Assembly: GCF_900103125.1 (NCBI RefSeq)
Contig: NZ_FNJV01000014.1
Location: 1-64,000, forward strand
Direction: 5' to 3'
Source of the DNA: Mucilaginibacter sp. OK268
Lineage (GTDB): Bacteria > Bacteroidota > Bacteroidia > Sphingobacteriales > Sphingobacteriaceae
DNA: 64,000 bases
In this document: piece after piece, positions 45,829 through 55,670 of the stretch
Layout: every line of letters begins with the position of its first letter
Position numbering within the stretch: position 1 is the stretch's first letter
Notes under the pieces: model-generated
What the model was told of the DNA's origin: nothing
Database searches by the model: none
What the model saw: only the letters and a program-made list of their open reading frames with translations
Position numbers and translations under genes: made by a program

Positions 45829-46080
45829 ATGCAAAAGCGATTCCTAAAAATCGCCATTTTTACCTGGTTTTGGGTGACCAATATCATCTCCGCAGGAGCA
45901 ATCGAAGCCGCTATCCGCCTCCCGAATTATCGTTTTCAATATCTCCTGTTAGCGGGTATACTGTGGACGGTTTATTTACTGTTTTGGTACAGGCGAATCA
46001 AGCGGGAGCGAAAAAGAGGCGAACATGAGCCGGTATGGCGCTATTACTGGCGAACCCGTTTATCAAAAGGAGCATTGTGA
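45829..46080 (+). CDS. Small basic membrane protein, 83 aa
   Basis: An 83-aa product with two hydrophobic segments (FTWFWVTNIISAGAIEAA and YLLLAGILWTVYLLFWY) and a strongly basic C-terminal tail (RRIKRERKRGEHEP). It sits between the previous small membrane gene and the TraJ-like gene, in the same direction. No named family is recognised. A conjugation-region accessory role is a guess from context. Confidence 0.55.
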   Translation: MQKRFLKIAIFTWFWVTNIISAGAIEAAIRLPNYRFQYLLLAGILWTVYLLFWYRRIKRERKRGEHEPVWRYYWRTRLSKGAL

Positions 46081-46109
46081 CTCCTGATCGGAACATATTC
46101 CGGTTAAAA

Positions 46110-46153
46110 GGGCGGTTACCGCCCTGACGCTTGCCTGCCTTTCGGCAGGTAAG
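46110..46153 (+). promoter_or_regulatory. Two adjacent hairpins in the leader of the TraJ-like gene
   Basis: GGGCGGT/ACCGCCC (46110-46124) and CTTGCCTGCC/GGCAGGTAAG (46130-46153) form two compact stems ending 24 bases before the TraJ-like start codon. They could terminate upstream transcription or control translation. There is no T-run after the second stem. Confidence 0.45.
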
Positions 46154-46176
46154 CTTTGAATTAAAAATAATATTTA

Positions 46177-47328
46177 ATGAAAAAATTCACGCTAACGCTA
46201 TTAATCATAATCATTTGCGGGTTAACGGCTTTTGCACAGGATAGCACCGGCAGTAACAAAGCCTTTGATATGTTTCAGGGTGCTGAAGTGTACGAAGACG
46301 GAATGATGCAAATGCTCACCGGGCTTAGGGATCAGATCTGGGGCCAGGGTGTCGATTTTGTAAATGATGCCAAAGCCCTTTCTGCCATTTTCATGATCAT
46401 TTTTTTCGCGATCAGATCTTATGAAATGATGGTCGGCGATAAGCAAATGGAAATTATGCCTTTACTCCGCCCTTTCGGTCTGTCGATGATCATTCTATGG
46501 TGGAACGTCTTTGTAAGAATGGTCGCGTTCCCATGCGAGCTGGTCGAAAATCAGGCGAAGGACAAATGGCAAACCGCGCAGGTAGAAGCCGACAACCTCC
46601 GCGTCAAACGGGCCGAGTTGATGAAAGAAATGGTCGATAGTCTTTATGATTTTCAAGCGCAGACCAGTGTCGCGGAAAAGGAATCGGATACCTGGTATGG
46701 TCAGGCCTGGGATCAGGTGACCAGTACGGTTAAACAAGGGATATCTACTGTTGTAGGTCCAATATTGGAATTGAAGCAAAGGCTTCAGATCAGCCTTCAA
46801 TTACTCCTTACACAGCTTTTGGAATTAATAGCGGTATGGATATTAAGGATCGCCACCTATTTCGTGTTTTTTATACAGGTTTTCTATTCCAGCTTACTTG
46901 TGCTACTCGGCCCCTTTGCAATAGCGGTCAGTATTCTTCCGGCATTCAGAGATAGTTTTACGACTTGGGTTGCCCGCTTTATTTCCGTAAATCTATATGG
47001 CGCGATAGCTTACCTGATCATGTGGTTATCAGCGTACATACAGCAATATGCTATGACTGTGGAGATCAGCCGGTATCAGGGTATTTTGCATGGTAGTGGT
47101 ACCGCTAATAAAATGGCGGAGCTTGCCATTTTTGCATCTAATGGCATATTATCTTTCGGAACCGTGATCGTCACTTTTTTAATTGGCGCAATTGCCATGT
47201 TCACCGTGCCTAGTATATCAACGTGGGTTGTATCTACTTCCGGTATAAGTTCGGCAGCATCTACGTTTGGCAGACAGGCATCTGTAGCCTCCAAAGTGGT
47301 TACTAAGACTGTTACCGGAGTGTTTTAA
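46177..47328 (+). CDS. TraJ-like conjugative-element membrane protein
   Basis: A 383-aa protein with a signal peptide (ending AFAQ) and at least six membrane helices. It resembles the TraJ/TrbL-type channel protein of Bacteroidota conjugative transposons: FIIFFAIRSYEMMVGDKQ-like segment near residue 75, FVRMVAFPCELVENQAKD, and LLVLLGPFAIAVSILPAFRD near 245. It would belong to the mating-pair membrane complex. No other tra gene adjoins it: upstream are only small membrane genes and downstream is a terminator. The transfer system here is therefore incomplete. Confidence 0.8.
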   Translation: MKKFTLTLLIIIICGLTAFAQDSTGSNKAFDMFQGAEVYEDGMMQMLTGLRDQIWGQGVDFVNDAKALSAIFMIIFFAIRSYEMMVGDKQMEIMPLLRPFGLSMIILWWNVFVRMVAFPCELVENQAKDKWQTAQVEADNLRVKRAELMKEMVDSLYDFQAQTSVAEKESDTWYGQAWDQVTSTVKQGISTVVGPILELKQRLQISLQLLLTQLLELIAVWILRIATYFVFFIQVFYSSLLVLLGPFAIAVSILPAFRDSFTTWVARFISVNLYGAIAYLIMWLSAYIQQYAMTVEISRYQGILHGSGTANKMAELAIFASNGILSFGTVIVTFLIGAIAMFTVPSISTWVVSTSGISSAASTFGRQASVASKVVTKTVTGVF

Positions 47329-47336
47329 GCGAATTA

Positions 47337-47377
47337 AGGAAGCCGCTTAATTGAACTCTGGCGGCTTCCTTTTTTTA
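47337..47377 (+). terminator. Terminator of the TraJ-like gene
   Basis: AGGAAGCCGC (47337-47346) pairs perfectly with GCGGCTTCCT (47361-47370), followed by seven T's. It starts 9 bases after the stop codon and shows that transcription is not meant to continue into further tra genes. Confidence 0.85.
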
Positions 47378-47602
47378 GCGGGTTGAAATACCCGCACCAT
47401 TAGCCGGTTATTCCGGCCACCATTGAAATCTGGATTATCTAATTTCAAGGTGCTTACATGAATAATGATACGGCCGGGTCCGTAAGGTTTCTGTAATGCG
47501 CCGTTTATTGTTCCCGACTGTATCATCTGTCGGCGCACAAGCCTGAAATTGTTGCAGGCGTTAAGTGACCACCGATGACAGGGATCAATAAATCACATTA
47601 CG

Positions 47603-47795
47603 ATGAAGAGCGATTCTTCAAACAAAAGAACAGTAACAACCAGTCAGGCCATTAAAATATTAGAAAAAAATGGTGTAAATGTTACTGAAAAAGAAGTTGA
47701 AAAAATTTTGGATTTAATGTATTTTTTAGCTAAATTGATTGTAAATCAAGAGGTTAATGATTTGCCCGATAAAACTAATACCAATTCGCACCGTT

Positions 47796-47809
<14 letters not shown>
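47603..47809 (+). CDS. Small hypothetical protein upstream of the recombinase
   Basis: A 68-aa polar protein with a compact helical core (TSQAIKILEKNGVNVTEKEV, then ILDLMYFLAKLIVNQEV). Its end overlaps the recombinase start by 14 bp, so the two are translationally coupled. It may be a recombination directionality or accessory factor; no motif proves that. The function is unrecognised. Confidence 0.7.
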
Positions 47810-49384
<1,575 letters not shown>

Positions 49385-49400
49385 CTGTTTTGATGGGCTG

Positions 49401-49408
49401 CAAATGTA
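49401..49408 (-). promoter_or_regulatory. -7 promoter box of tRNA-fMet copy 1
   Basis: TACATTTG on the minus strand matches the Bacteroidota TAnnTTTG -7 consensus, 17 bases before the tRNA 5' end. A clear TTTG -33 box is not seen. Confidence 0.55.
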
Positions 49409-49578
49409 TGATAAGTTTTTACATTACAGCTAATAATCAACAAGTATATAATTGGGTAAACAAAAGTCGTTCAGGGAAGGTTGAGGGAATAGATAAGTAA
49501 CGACTCTGTTACTGCCTTAATAAAAAAACAATTACCTTGAATAACTAAATTTGACTATAGCCTTCAAATCCAAAACAT

Positions 49579-50472
49579 ATGAGCCAAATAAAGAAAGAAG
49601 ATATCAAGCAGGAAGTGTTTGATCTTTATGATGACTATGCGCACAATCGTTTAAATCGCCGCGCGTTTGTTGAAAAGCTTTCACTTTATGCAGTGGGCGG
49701 CTTAACCGTACCCGCGTTGATGAGTTTCCTAATGCCCAATTATCAAGCAAACGTTCAGGTTAAGGCCGATGACCCGCGTTTAAAATCGGAATACATCAAC
49801 TATTCATCACCCAAAGGAGGCGGAACAATTAAAGCCCTGTTGTCAAAACCGGCCGATACGAAAGCCAAGCTCGGGGGCATAATAGTGGTTCATGAAAATC
49901 GCGGGTTGAATCCATATATTGAGGATGTAGCAAGAACAGCTGCACTGGCCGGGTTTATTACACTTGCGCCTGATGCGCTGACGCCGCTGGGTGGTTATCC
50001 CGGCAATGATGACGAAGGCCGGACCATGCAGAGCAAGCGCGACAAAGGCGAAATGGAACAGGATTTTATAGATGCGTTCCACTATCTGAAGAACCACAAA
50101 GATTGCAATGGCAAAGTAGGCGTTGTGGGCTTTTGCTATGGTGGAGGAATTGCTAATATGATGGCCGTGCGAATTCCGGAGCTGGCAGCAGCTGTTCCGT
50201 TTTACGGAAGTCAGCCGGCCATTGCAGATGTTCCTCAGATCAAGGCACCCCTGCTTTTGCATTATGCCGCGTTGGATACACGGATCAACGAGGGATGGCC
50301 GCCTTACGAAGCTGCATTAAAGGCGAATGGTAAAAAATACCAGGCTTATATTTATGAAAATGCAAATCATGGTTTTCATAACAATACCACCCCCCGTTAC
50401 GATAAAGCGGCCGCAGAACTTGCCTGGAAAAGAACCATTGATTTTTTCAGTGAGTATTTGAAAAATGCATAG
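49579..50472 (+). CDS. Dienelactone hydrolase family protein
   Basis: A 297-aa alpha/beta-hydrolase with an N-terminal helical and membrane-like extension (RRAFVEKLSLYAVGGLTVPA; may act as a Tat-like or anchor segment). The catalytic Cys sits in VVGFCYGGGIANMM (about residue 197), Asp in ALDTRINEG, His in ENANHGFHN. These three make the dienelactone-hydrolase triad. Members act on lactones and esters; substrate unknown. It is cargo between tRNA copy 1 and the first scar, with its own terminator at ~50505. Confidence 0.88.
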   Translation: MSQIKKEDIKQEVFDLYDDYAHNRLNRRAFVEKLSLYAVGGLTVPALMSFLMPNYQANVQVKADDPRLKSEYINYSSPKGGGTIKALLSKPADTKAKLGGIIVVHENRGLNPYIEDVARTAALAGFITLAPDALTPLGGYPGNDDEGRTMQSKRDKGEMEQDFIDAFHYLKNHKDCNGKVGVVGFCYGGGIANMMAVRIPELAAAVPFYGSQPAIADVPQIKAPLLLHYAALDTRINEGWPPYEAALKANGKKYQAYIYENANHGFHNNTTPRYDKAAAELAWKRTIDFFSEYLKNA

Positions 50473-50501
50473 CAGATATTAGGTGGGTAAACACCATATT
50501 A

Positions 50502-50535
50502 AAAAAGGCTTTCAGATTATTGAGAGCCTTTTTAA
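50502..50535 (+). terminator. Terminator of the dienelactone hydrolase gene
   Basis: AAAAGGCTTTCA pairs with TGAGAGCCTTTT (with a G-T pair) around ATTAT, 30 bases after the stop codon and ending in T's. Confidence 0.75.
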
Positions 50536-50693
50536 TGTGGTACCGCAAACGTCCTGCTTGTCGCACCAAGGGATAAATCCTTTACCGCAGGAAACCCGTC
50601 ATTTGCCGACATCTTTGACCACACCACCAATTTCCTTTTCATGGTAAGGCACTGGCGTTCTTACTTTTGAATGAATTAAAAAATTAAAACGTC

Positions 50694-51035
50694 ATGACCG
50701 ACAATTATATCAACACTACCGCCATATTTGGTGAAGTAAAAAAACATATCCTGTCAAAGGATTTCCAGTTTGGCCAGCTCACGAATGTATTTGGCAAAAC
50801 AACGGTTGATTTTAGTAATGCTGATATAAATGGCGCGGTAATATTGGATAGCACCCAGCTTTTCGGCGAAATCAGGATCAAAGTACCGGCAGACTGGCAC
50901 GTCATCTCCGAAGTAACCAACATTTTTATGATAGTAGACGACATACGACGAAACCCCTATGTAAATATTGATAACCATAAAACCCTCATACTACGGGGAG
51001 TGGGTATTTTTGCAAGCATTAAGATTATTGATTGA
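50694..51035 (+). CDS. LiaF C-terminal-like cell-wall stress response domain protein
   Basis: A 113-aa soluble beta-helical protein. The repeating units VFGKTTVDFSNADINGAVI and TQLFGEIRIKVPADWHV match the C-terminal domain of LiaF/VraT-type proteins (cell-wall-active antibiotic response). Unlike LiaF it has no membrane segment. Its role here is unknown. It is cargo between the hydrolase gene and a decayed tRNA end. Confidence 0.72.
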   Translation: MTDNYINTTAIFGEVKKHILSKDFQFGQLTNVFGKTTVDFSNADINGAVILDSTQLFGEIRIKVPADWHVISEVTNIFMIVDDIRRNPYVNIDNHKTLILRGVGIFASIKIID

Positions 51036-51132
51036 GCTAATTAAGTTTTTTCATATATACTCCATAAGCGGAACGCTTGCGACAACCTATGATCGGTGTT
51101 ATCACTGCACCATAAATTTCCAAAATAGGATA

Positions 51133-51185
51133 AACCTCAAATCTTTCGACTGGAGGCTTTTTACTTTCGTAGCGGGGGGAGAATC
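51133..51185 (-). pseudogene. tRNA-fMet scar: terminator plus decayed 3' end
   Basis: A CCTCAAATC.../...CTGGAGG hairpin at 51135-51158 and TTTACTTTCGTAGCGGG at 51161-51176 reproduce the arrangement seen after tRNA copy 2 (hairpin, TTTACTTTC, tRNA end). The tRNA match stops after about 10 bases. A GGTGTTATCACTGCACC block upstream (51093) also recurs before tRNA copy 2 (about 56720). Confidence 0.65.
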
Positions 51186-51281
51186 TATTTAGCTAAGTAA
51201 GTAGCTGCTTAGGTTTTCACTTAAGTGAAAAAATGCCCGGCCATTAGCGGCTACATTTGCTTTAAAAGAATAAATAACGTC

Positions 51282-51875
51282 ATGAACTCATCAATTGAAT
51301 CAATAAAAACCACCGACTCAACAACCACTGTTCAAACTGCCAGATCGCTGCGCAGCCTGTATTTTGCACGTACTGCATTTTCTGTTATCTGGGTTATCCT
51401 GATCTCGGTTTTCGTTAAAACTAATAGCAGCATTACCGGCATACTTTTTATTATCTATCCAGCCTGGGATGTTATTGCCACCTATCTGGACATTAAGGCC
51501 AATCCGCCACACACATCAAAAATGCCGCAATATGTAAACATAGCTATTGGCATCCTCACCACCATTGGTGTAGCACTAGCTTTACAAAAGGGCGTTCCTG
51601 CAGCGCTGATGGTTTTTGGCATCTGGGCTATCGTCACCGGTCTTATACAGCTTATCCTTGGCCTGCGTCGCCGGAAAGAATTGGGCGGACAATGGCCAAT
51701 GATCATTAGTGGTGGTCAATCTATGCTGGCCGGAAGTGTATTCATTGCTATGGCAAAGTCGCCAACAATGGGCATCAGCAATCTGGCCGGCTATTCGGCT
51801 TTTGGTGCTTTTTATTTCCTGCTCGCTGCTATCAGGCTGTCAAAAACTATAAAAGGACTTCAAAAGGCAGTCTGA
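51282..51875 (+). CDS. DUF308/HdeD-like membrane protein
   Basis: With the start at ATG 51282 the product is 197 aa. It has an N-terminal polar leader and about six membrane helices in pairs (FSVIWVILISVFVKT, ILFIIYPAWDVIATYL, IWAIVTGLIQLILGLRRRKE). The last motif, with a basic loop, is typical of DUF308. HdeD in E. coli is linked to acid stress; the role here is unknown. A Crp/Fnr gene follows 34 bp later on the same strand and may regulate it. Confidence 0.75.
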   Translation: MNSSIESIKTTDSTTTVQTARSLRSLYFARTAFSVIWVILISVFVKTNSSITGILFIIYPAWDVIATYLDIKANPPHTSKMPQYVNIAIGILTTIGVALALQKGVPAALMVFGIWAIVTGLIQLILGLRRRKELGGQWPMIISGGQSMLAGSVFIAMAKSPTMGISNLAGYSAFGAFYFLLAAIRLSKTIKGLQKAV

Positions 51876-51909
51876 TTATTTTTTTATACTTGCTAAAAAG
51901 TCTGATGCT

Positions 51910-52497
51910 ATGAGCGAATATCATGAAATACTGAAAGCGCATTTGACAACGTTTGCCGCTTTAACCGAAAAAGACATTGCCGACGGCAATATCTTTTGGA
52001 AATCCCGCAAAATTAAAAAAGGCGATTTTTTCAATATGCAATACATGGTTTGTAACGATCTGGGGCTGGTAGTTAAGGGAATTTTCCGGATCTATTACAG
52101 CCATCCCGATACAAGCGCGGAGACGAACATCTTTTTCTTTTCAGAGAATCAGTTTATCGTATCCTTCCGGAGTTTCATTACCCGCAATGCATGTCATTAT
52201 TTCATTCAGGCGATGGAGGATTGTGAAATAGTTTATATCACGTATCACGATCTCATGAGTTTATACCAAACCCATCCAAATTGGGCCGTATTTGGCCGGC
52301 TGTTAGCAGAATTGTTCTTTACCTATTCGCAGTCGCGGGCAGAGGAATTATTGTTTTTTACGCACGAGCAACGCTACATCAGACTTTTGGACGAACACCC
52401 CAATATTATTAACCGTATACCGGCGTATCATATTTCCTCGTACCTCGGGATCAAAAATCCATCATTAAGCCGCATCCGGAAAAGGATACAACGGTAA
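51910..52497 (+). CDS. Crp/Fnr family transcriptional regulator
   Basis: A 195-aa protein with an N-terminal cyclic-nucleotide-binding-like beta-roll (residues ~15-115; GDFFNMQYMV, ETNIFFFSENQFI) and a C-terminal winged HTH (PAYHISSYLGIKNPSLSRIRKRI). No Cys cluster for Fe-S is seen, so it is closer to the Bacteroidota cNMP-like group. It is located 34 bp after the DUF308 gene; co-regulation is likely. It forms a two-gene cargo between scars at 51133 and 52665. Confidence 0.85.
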   Translation: MSEYHEILKAHLTTFAALTEKDIADGNIFWKSRKIKKGDFFNMQYMVCNDLGLVVKGIFRIYYSHPDTSAETNIFFFSENQFIVSFRSFITRNACHYFIQAMEDCEIVYITYHDLMSLYQTHPNWAVFGRLLAELFFTYSQSRAEELLFFTHEQRYIRLLDEHPNIINRIPAYHISSYLGIKNPSLSRIRKRIQR

Positions 52498-52503
52498 AAT
52501 CAT

Positions 52504-52610
52504 GGTTTACATGGTTTACACTTTTTATGGTTTACATTTATGTATATTATTGGTAATCAATAAATTAAATTGCAAAAACCAAGAATATGGCCACAAAAGT
52601 GTAAACCCAC
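52504..52610. repeat. Second copy of the 107-bp dispersed element
   Basis: Begins GGTTTACATGGTTTACACTT and ends GTAAACCCAC; same length, start and end as 11291-11397, with a diverged middle. Here it lies directly between the Crp/Fnr stop and the tRNA-scar terminator. Confidence 0.6.
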
Positions 52611-52626
52611 AAAATATCCTAAACAA

Positions 52627-52700
52627 AAGCCTCAAATCTTTCGATTTGAGGCTTTTTACTTTCGTAGCGGGAGCAGGACTCAAACCTACGGCATTCGGGC
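52627..52700 (-). pseudogene. tRNA-fMet scar: terminator plus 3' half fragment
   Basis: The hairpin AAAGCCTCAAATC/GATTTGAGGCTTT (52627-52657) is followed by 52665-52700, matching about 36 bases of the tRNA 3' half with a few changes (TCAAACC for TCGAACC, then GGCATTCGGG). No 5-base insertion. The tRNA 5' half is missing. Confidence 0.75.
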
Positions 52701-52810
52701 TGGTCTGTAGTATCTTATCGCTCGGGCACATAACCGTCCGAAGTCGGAGACATTCGGACAGCGCCGAACTCTATGGACAGCGGGGTGAATACAAAATATC
52801 CCATAAACGC

Positions 52811-52880
52811 AAAAAAGCCTCCAATCGAAAAATTTGAGGTTTTTAACCTTCGTAGCGGGAGCAGGACAAATCTCGAACCA
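52811..52880 (-). pseudogene. tRNA-fMet scar with 5-base insertion
   Basis: Hairpin (GCCTCCAATC region, 52816-52840), then GTAGCGGGAGCAGGAC (52852-52867), insertion AAATC (52868-52872), then TCGAACC (52873-52879). The insertion sits at the same position as in the scars at 30053 and 53498. Confidence 0.72.
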
Positions 52881-52911
52881 CTTAGTTCAAGAATTAAAAG
52901 GTTGTTAAATT

Positions 52912-53376
52912 TCAACCAACAAAATCGAAATTGTCTCCCCTAATAATTTTTATAGGGATAGAATCTTTTAATTTTTTAAAAACATTGTTACTGTTAATAA
53001 CATTAATCCACTCTGCCTTTTCAGAAAAAAAATCAGACTTTTTATAAAAGGATTCTGAGTATGCCATTTTATCAAATTCTAACTCAACCCATACTTGATA
53101 TTCGTCTTCACTGGTAAATAACTTGATCCTTCTTTCTATAATTATCCTTGAATATTCTTCCGGGATATTTCTTTGAGGATTAATACTGATAGTGAGTTCG
53201 TCCCAGCCATGCCCCACGCCAAATTCAAATTCCTCTTCGTGAAGATTTTCAACAGCCTCAATAGGAAACATATCGACTAAAAATGCTTGTAGAAAATCTG
53301 ACGTTTTGGTTGAGGATTTGCCTTGTATTATCACGCGCAAGTTATCGTTTATTTTTCTGAATGTATTCCAGGTCAT
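52912..53376 (-). CDS. Hypothetical protein, single gene between two tRNA scars
   Basis: A 154-aa acidic soluble protein (MTWNTFRKINDNLRVIIQ start, GVGHGWDELTISINPQRNIP middle, IRGDNFDFVG end). No signal, no membrane helix, no known motif. Size and acidity are like those of immunity proteins, but no toxin is adjacent. It occupies a ~620-bp interval between scars at 52852 and 53498, so it may be a single-gene cassette. Codon quality looks ordinary for a real gene. Confidence 0.65.
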   Translation of the reverse strand: MTWNTFRKINDNLRVIIQGKSSTKTSDFLQAFLVDMFPIEAVENLHEEEFEFGVGHGWDELTISINPQRNIPEEYSRIIIERRIKLFTSEDEYQVWVELEFDKMAYSESFYKKSDFFSEKAEWINVINSNNVFKKLKDSIPIKIIRGDNFDFVG

Positions 53377-53459
53377 ATTAAGAGTGCGGCTGATTATCTA
53401 TTCAAGAAAACTTAATTTCCCGTCTTCAATATTTAAAACTACATAATAATACTAAACAA

Positions 53460-53524
53460 AAAGCCTCAAATCTTTCGACTTGAGGCTTTTTACTTTTGTA
53501 GCCCTCAAGGAGCTTTTCTCGAAC
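53460..53524 (-). pseudogene. tRNA-fMet scar with 5-base insertion, strongly decayed
   Basis: Hairpin AAGCCTCAAATC/GACTTGAGGCTT (53461-53488), TTTACTTTTGTAG, then 16 aligned bases GTAGCCCTCAAGGAGC (53498-53513), insertion TTTTC (53514-53518) and TCGAAC (53519-53524). The flanks are in register with the other two scars carrying inserts. Confidence 0.65.
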
Positions 53525-53643
53525 TATTTCTTAGAAGACTTGAGGAAAACAGCATTTTGCGCTTTGTAGCTAACATTCGTTGGATTGATAGCAGGCCAAC
53601 TACAGCATAATTCCCTTTTGTTGAGCAACTCGTTTTCTTTTTC

Positions 53644-54522
53644 TTAATTGTTTTTACTCAACCATTCCTGGAGCGGCACAAATTTATGGGTGGCAGTTTC
53701 TTTTGCCAATTCAATTCGTGCTGTTGAACCAGGTCCCATATAAGTGTGTTTTTCAAAATACCCAAACATCTCGGCTAACTCTTTTGCCCCTTCAAAAAAA
53801 GTTGAAAATATTTCAGCTGGTACCTGTGAAAAGCTGTACTCTTTGCCATTGGCTTTATAGGCTTCTAGGATATCATTAAAACTGTACAACTCTGTTGCCA
53901 GGGCAAGGTAATTACCGTTTCCAACTTTTTCGGGTTGCAAAAATGCACCGGCGACTACTTTTCCCAGGTCATTAATGTCCGACATGTGAATCGCTTTTTT
54001 TGTTGGGTCAATCGGTAGTGTCCAACCGGTTGTGCCATCTTGTTTTGGCTGTGGGCCCATCATCCCAACAAGATTTTGATAATAAAATGGAGGCTGAACA
54101 AATGTTACATATTTGAACCCTGCACTTTTTACCAGATCATCTACCTTGGCTTTGCCACTAAAATGAGGAACTTCAAATCCTGCTTCACTAATAAGCTCAA
54201 CATCCGGAAGTGTTGACCAAATAAAATGTTGCACTCCCGTTGCTTTTGCCGCCGCTATAGCATTTTTACCCTGGGTGATTTCGTCGGCACCTTCCCAAAA
54301 GTTGGTTACCACAAATACACCATAAGCATTTGTAAAAGCCTCTTTTAAGGATTGCAAATCTTTTAGATCTGCATAAACTGCTTCATTTGCCTTGCCTGTA
54401 TATGTTTCCGGATTACGGGTTATTGCTTTCACATTAAAAGAGCCTTCATTTACAAGGGCATTTACAATACCCTTACCTTGTGCACCTGTTGCTCCAACTA
54501 CTACTATTGTTTGCTTTTTCAT
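53644..54522 (-). CDS. NmrA-like NAD(P)-binding oxidoreductase
   Basis: A 292-aa Rossmann protein: VVVGATGAQGKGIVNAL at the N-terminus is the GxxGxxG nucleotide-binding loop, followed by NPETYTGKANEAVYADL. The NmrA-like C-terminal part (PFYYQNLVGMMGP, IHMSDINDLGKVVAGAFL) completes the fold. Members are redox sensors or reductases; there is no YxxxK motif. It is followed divergently across ~120 bp by a Crp/Fnr gene on the same strand, upstream. Confidence 0.85.
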   Translation of the reverse strand: MKKQTIVVVGATGAQGKGIVNALVNEGSFNVKAITRNPETYTGKANEAVYADLKDLQSLKEAFTNAYGVFVVTNFWEGADEITQGKNAIAAAKATGVQHFIWSTLPDVELISEAGFEVPHFSGKAKVDDLVKSAGFKYVTFVQPPFYYQNLVGMMGPQPKQDGTTGWTLPIDPTKKAIHMSDINDLGKVVAGAFLQPEKVGNGNYLALATELYSFNDILEAYKANGKEYSFSQVPAEIFSTFFEGAKELAEMFGYFEKHTYMGPGSTARIELAKETATHKFVPLQEWLSKNN

Positions 54523-54640
54523 CTCTTTGTTTTTATGATGTAAAATTGCAGCAAAGGCACACCCCGGAACGATGAGAAATGATAAAAAAAAGCGTTGATA
54601 AATATCAACGCTTTTGTAAAATCAAAAATTAAAATAGAAG

Positions 54641-55222
54641 TTATTTACTTGCTTGTTTTCTAATTCTGCTTAAAGTTTCTTTAGTTATGCCCAAAAAAGA
54701 AGCAATGAGATGTTGAGGAAATCGTTGAATAAATTGAGGGTGATTATCGGCAAATTCCTCATAGCGTTTTTCTGCTGTATTGCTAATGGTAGAATTCAAT
54801 CTTCGCTGAGAAACGATGAAACTTCTTTGGTCCATTAATCTTGTCATTTGTCCAAATGAAGGTACCTTCTCTATCAGATCCAGCATGTCTGTTACTCTGG
54901 CAACAAGTAGTTCGGTGTTTTCCCAGGCATCAATATTATAGCTTGATGGAGTAAGCGTGACAGCACTTTCACGGTCGCTTGCCCAATAATTTTCGATGTA
55001 TAATTGTACAATATGCTCCGCACCTTTGTCATCTACGCTGTATTGCCTCATAGCACCTTTTACAATAAAACCAACGTATTTACACACATTGCCTTCTTCC
55101 AAAAAGTATTGCTTTTTCCTGAGCTTTTTGGGCTGGAAAGCCGCTACAATTAACGCTTCCTCATCACTTGTAAGTGGCGACGTAGCGCGCTCCCTGATGT
55201 ATGCTAATAGGTTTTTGTGCAC
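54641..55222 (-). CDS. Crp/Fnr family transcriptional regulator
   Basis: A 193-aa regulator with a cNMP-like beta-roll (KKQYFLEEGNVCKYVGFIVK, residues ~30-50) and a C-terminal HTH (PQHLIASFLGITKETLSRIRK). It is a different lineage from the protein at 51910. It lies upstream of the NmrA-like gene on the same strand (118 bp gap), which it may control. A stem (AAAGCGTTGATA/TATCAACGCTTT, ~54589-54614) just beyond its stop codon is probably its terminator. Confidence 0.87.
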   Translation of the reverse strand: MHKNLLAYIRERATSPLTSDEEALIVAAFQPKKLRKKQYFLEEGNVCKYVGFIVKGAMRQYSVDDKGAEHIVQLYIENYWASDRESAVTLTPSSYNIDAWENTELLVARVTDMLDLIEKVPSFGQMTRLMDQRSFIVSQRRLNSTISNTAEKRYEEFADNHPQFIQRFPQHLIASFLGITKETLSRIRKQASK

Positions 55223-55267
55223 TGATATTAATGATTATTAAATTGAACCTAATGCAAAGATAAATTT

Positions 55268-55475
55268 CCCCCCTGCTACCACAAGCGTCCCGCTTGTGAT
55301 ATCTAACTACAAGATAAATTCTACTAATCATATATACCACAAGCGGGACGCTTGCGGTAGCGGGGGGGAGTCTGAATCCAATGCTACCGCAAGCGTCCCG
55401 CTTGTGGTATTTAACTACAAGAAAAGCCCCACTAATCATATTACCACAAGCGGGACGCTGGCGGTAGCGGGGTAT
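55268..55475. repeat. Two REPIN-like palindromic units
   Basis: Unit A (55268-55367) and unit B (55383-55475) are each an inverted pair of the core CCACAAGCGGGACGCTTG / CAAGCGTCCCGCTTGTGG around ~45 bases that include TAACTACAAG and ACTAATCATAT. The two units are direct repeats. Related single motifs lie near 50547 and 51063. This is the structure of REP doublets; no RAYT transposase gene is in the window. Confidence 0.8.
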
Positions 55476-55670
55476 GTCAATGCCTTGCAAACCAGTGGTT
55501 AAAAGCTACCTTCCTTGCGAGGAAAAGTAGCAAAAAGAATTGGCTTTAAACATGTTCACCAATTGCAATAGTCATGAATATAAATTTAAATATATTCATT
55601 AACTTAAAAAGCTTTGTCTAGTCTTGTGAAGAGTCACTGCAAGTTGACATACATTAATATTAACTAAACG

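Noticed and set aside
46110..46153. Riboswitch before the TraJ-like gene
   Set aside because: Two simple hairpins without a conserved aptamer core that I recognise; kept only as leader hairpins.
47347..47538. Minus-strand 63-codon frame downstream of the TraJ-like gene
   Set aside because: Its 3' end overlaps the strong TraJ terminator, and no family or context supports it; could be a relic but not demonstrable.
52502..52837. Plus-strand 111-codon frame
   Set aside because: Made of the 107-bp repeat and the tRNA scar, including the typical antisense-tRNA peptide; no gene.
55164..55502. Frames reading HKRDACGS on both strands
   Set aside because: Translations of the REPIN-like palindromes, not proteins.
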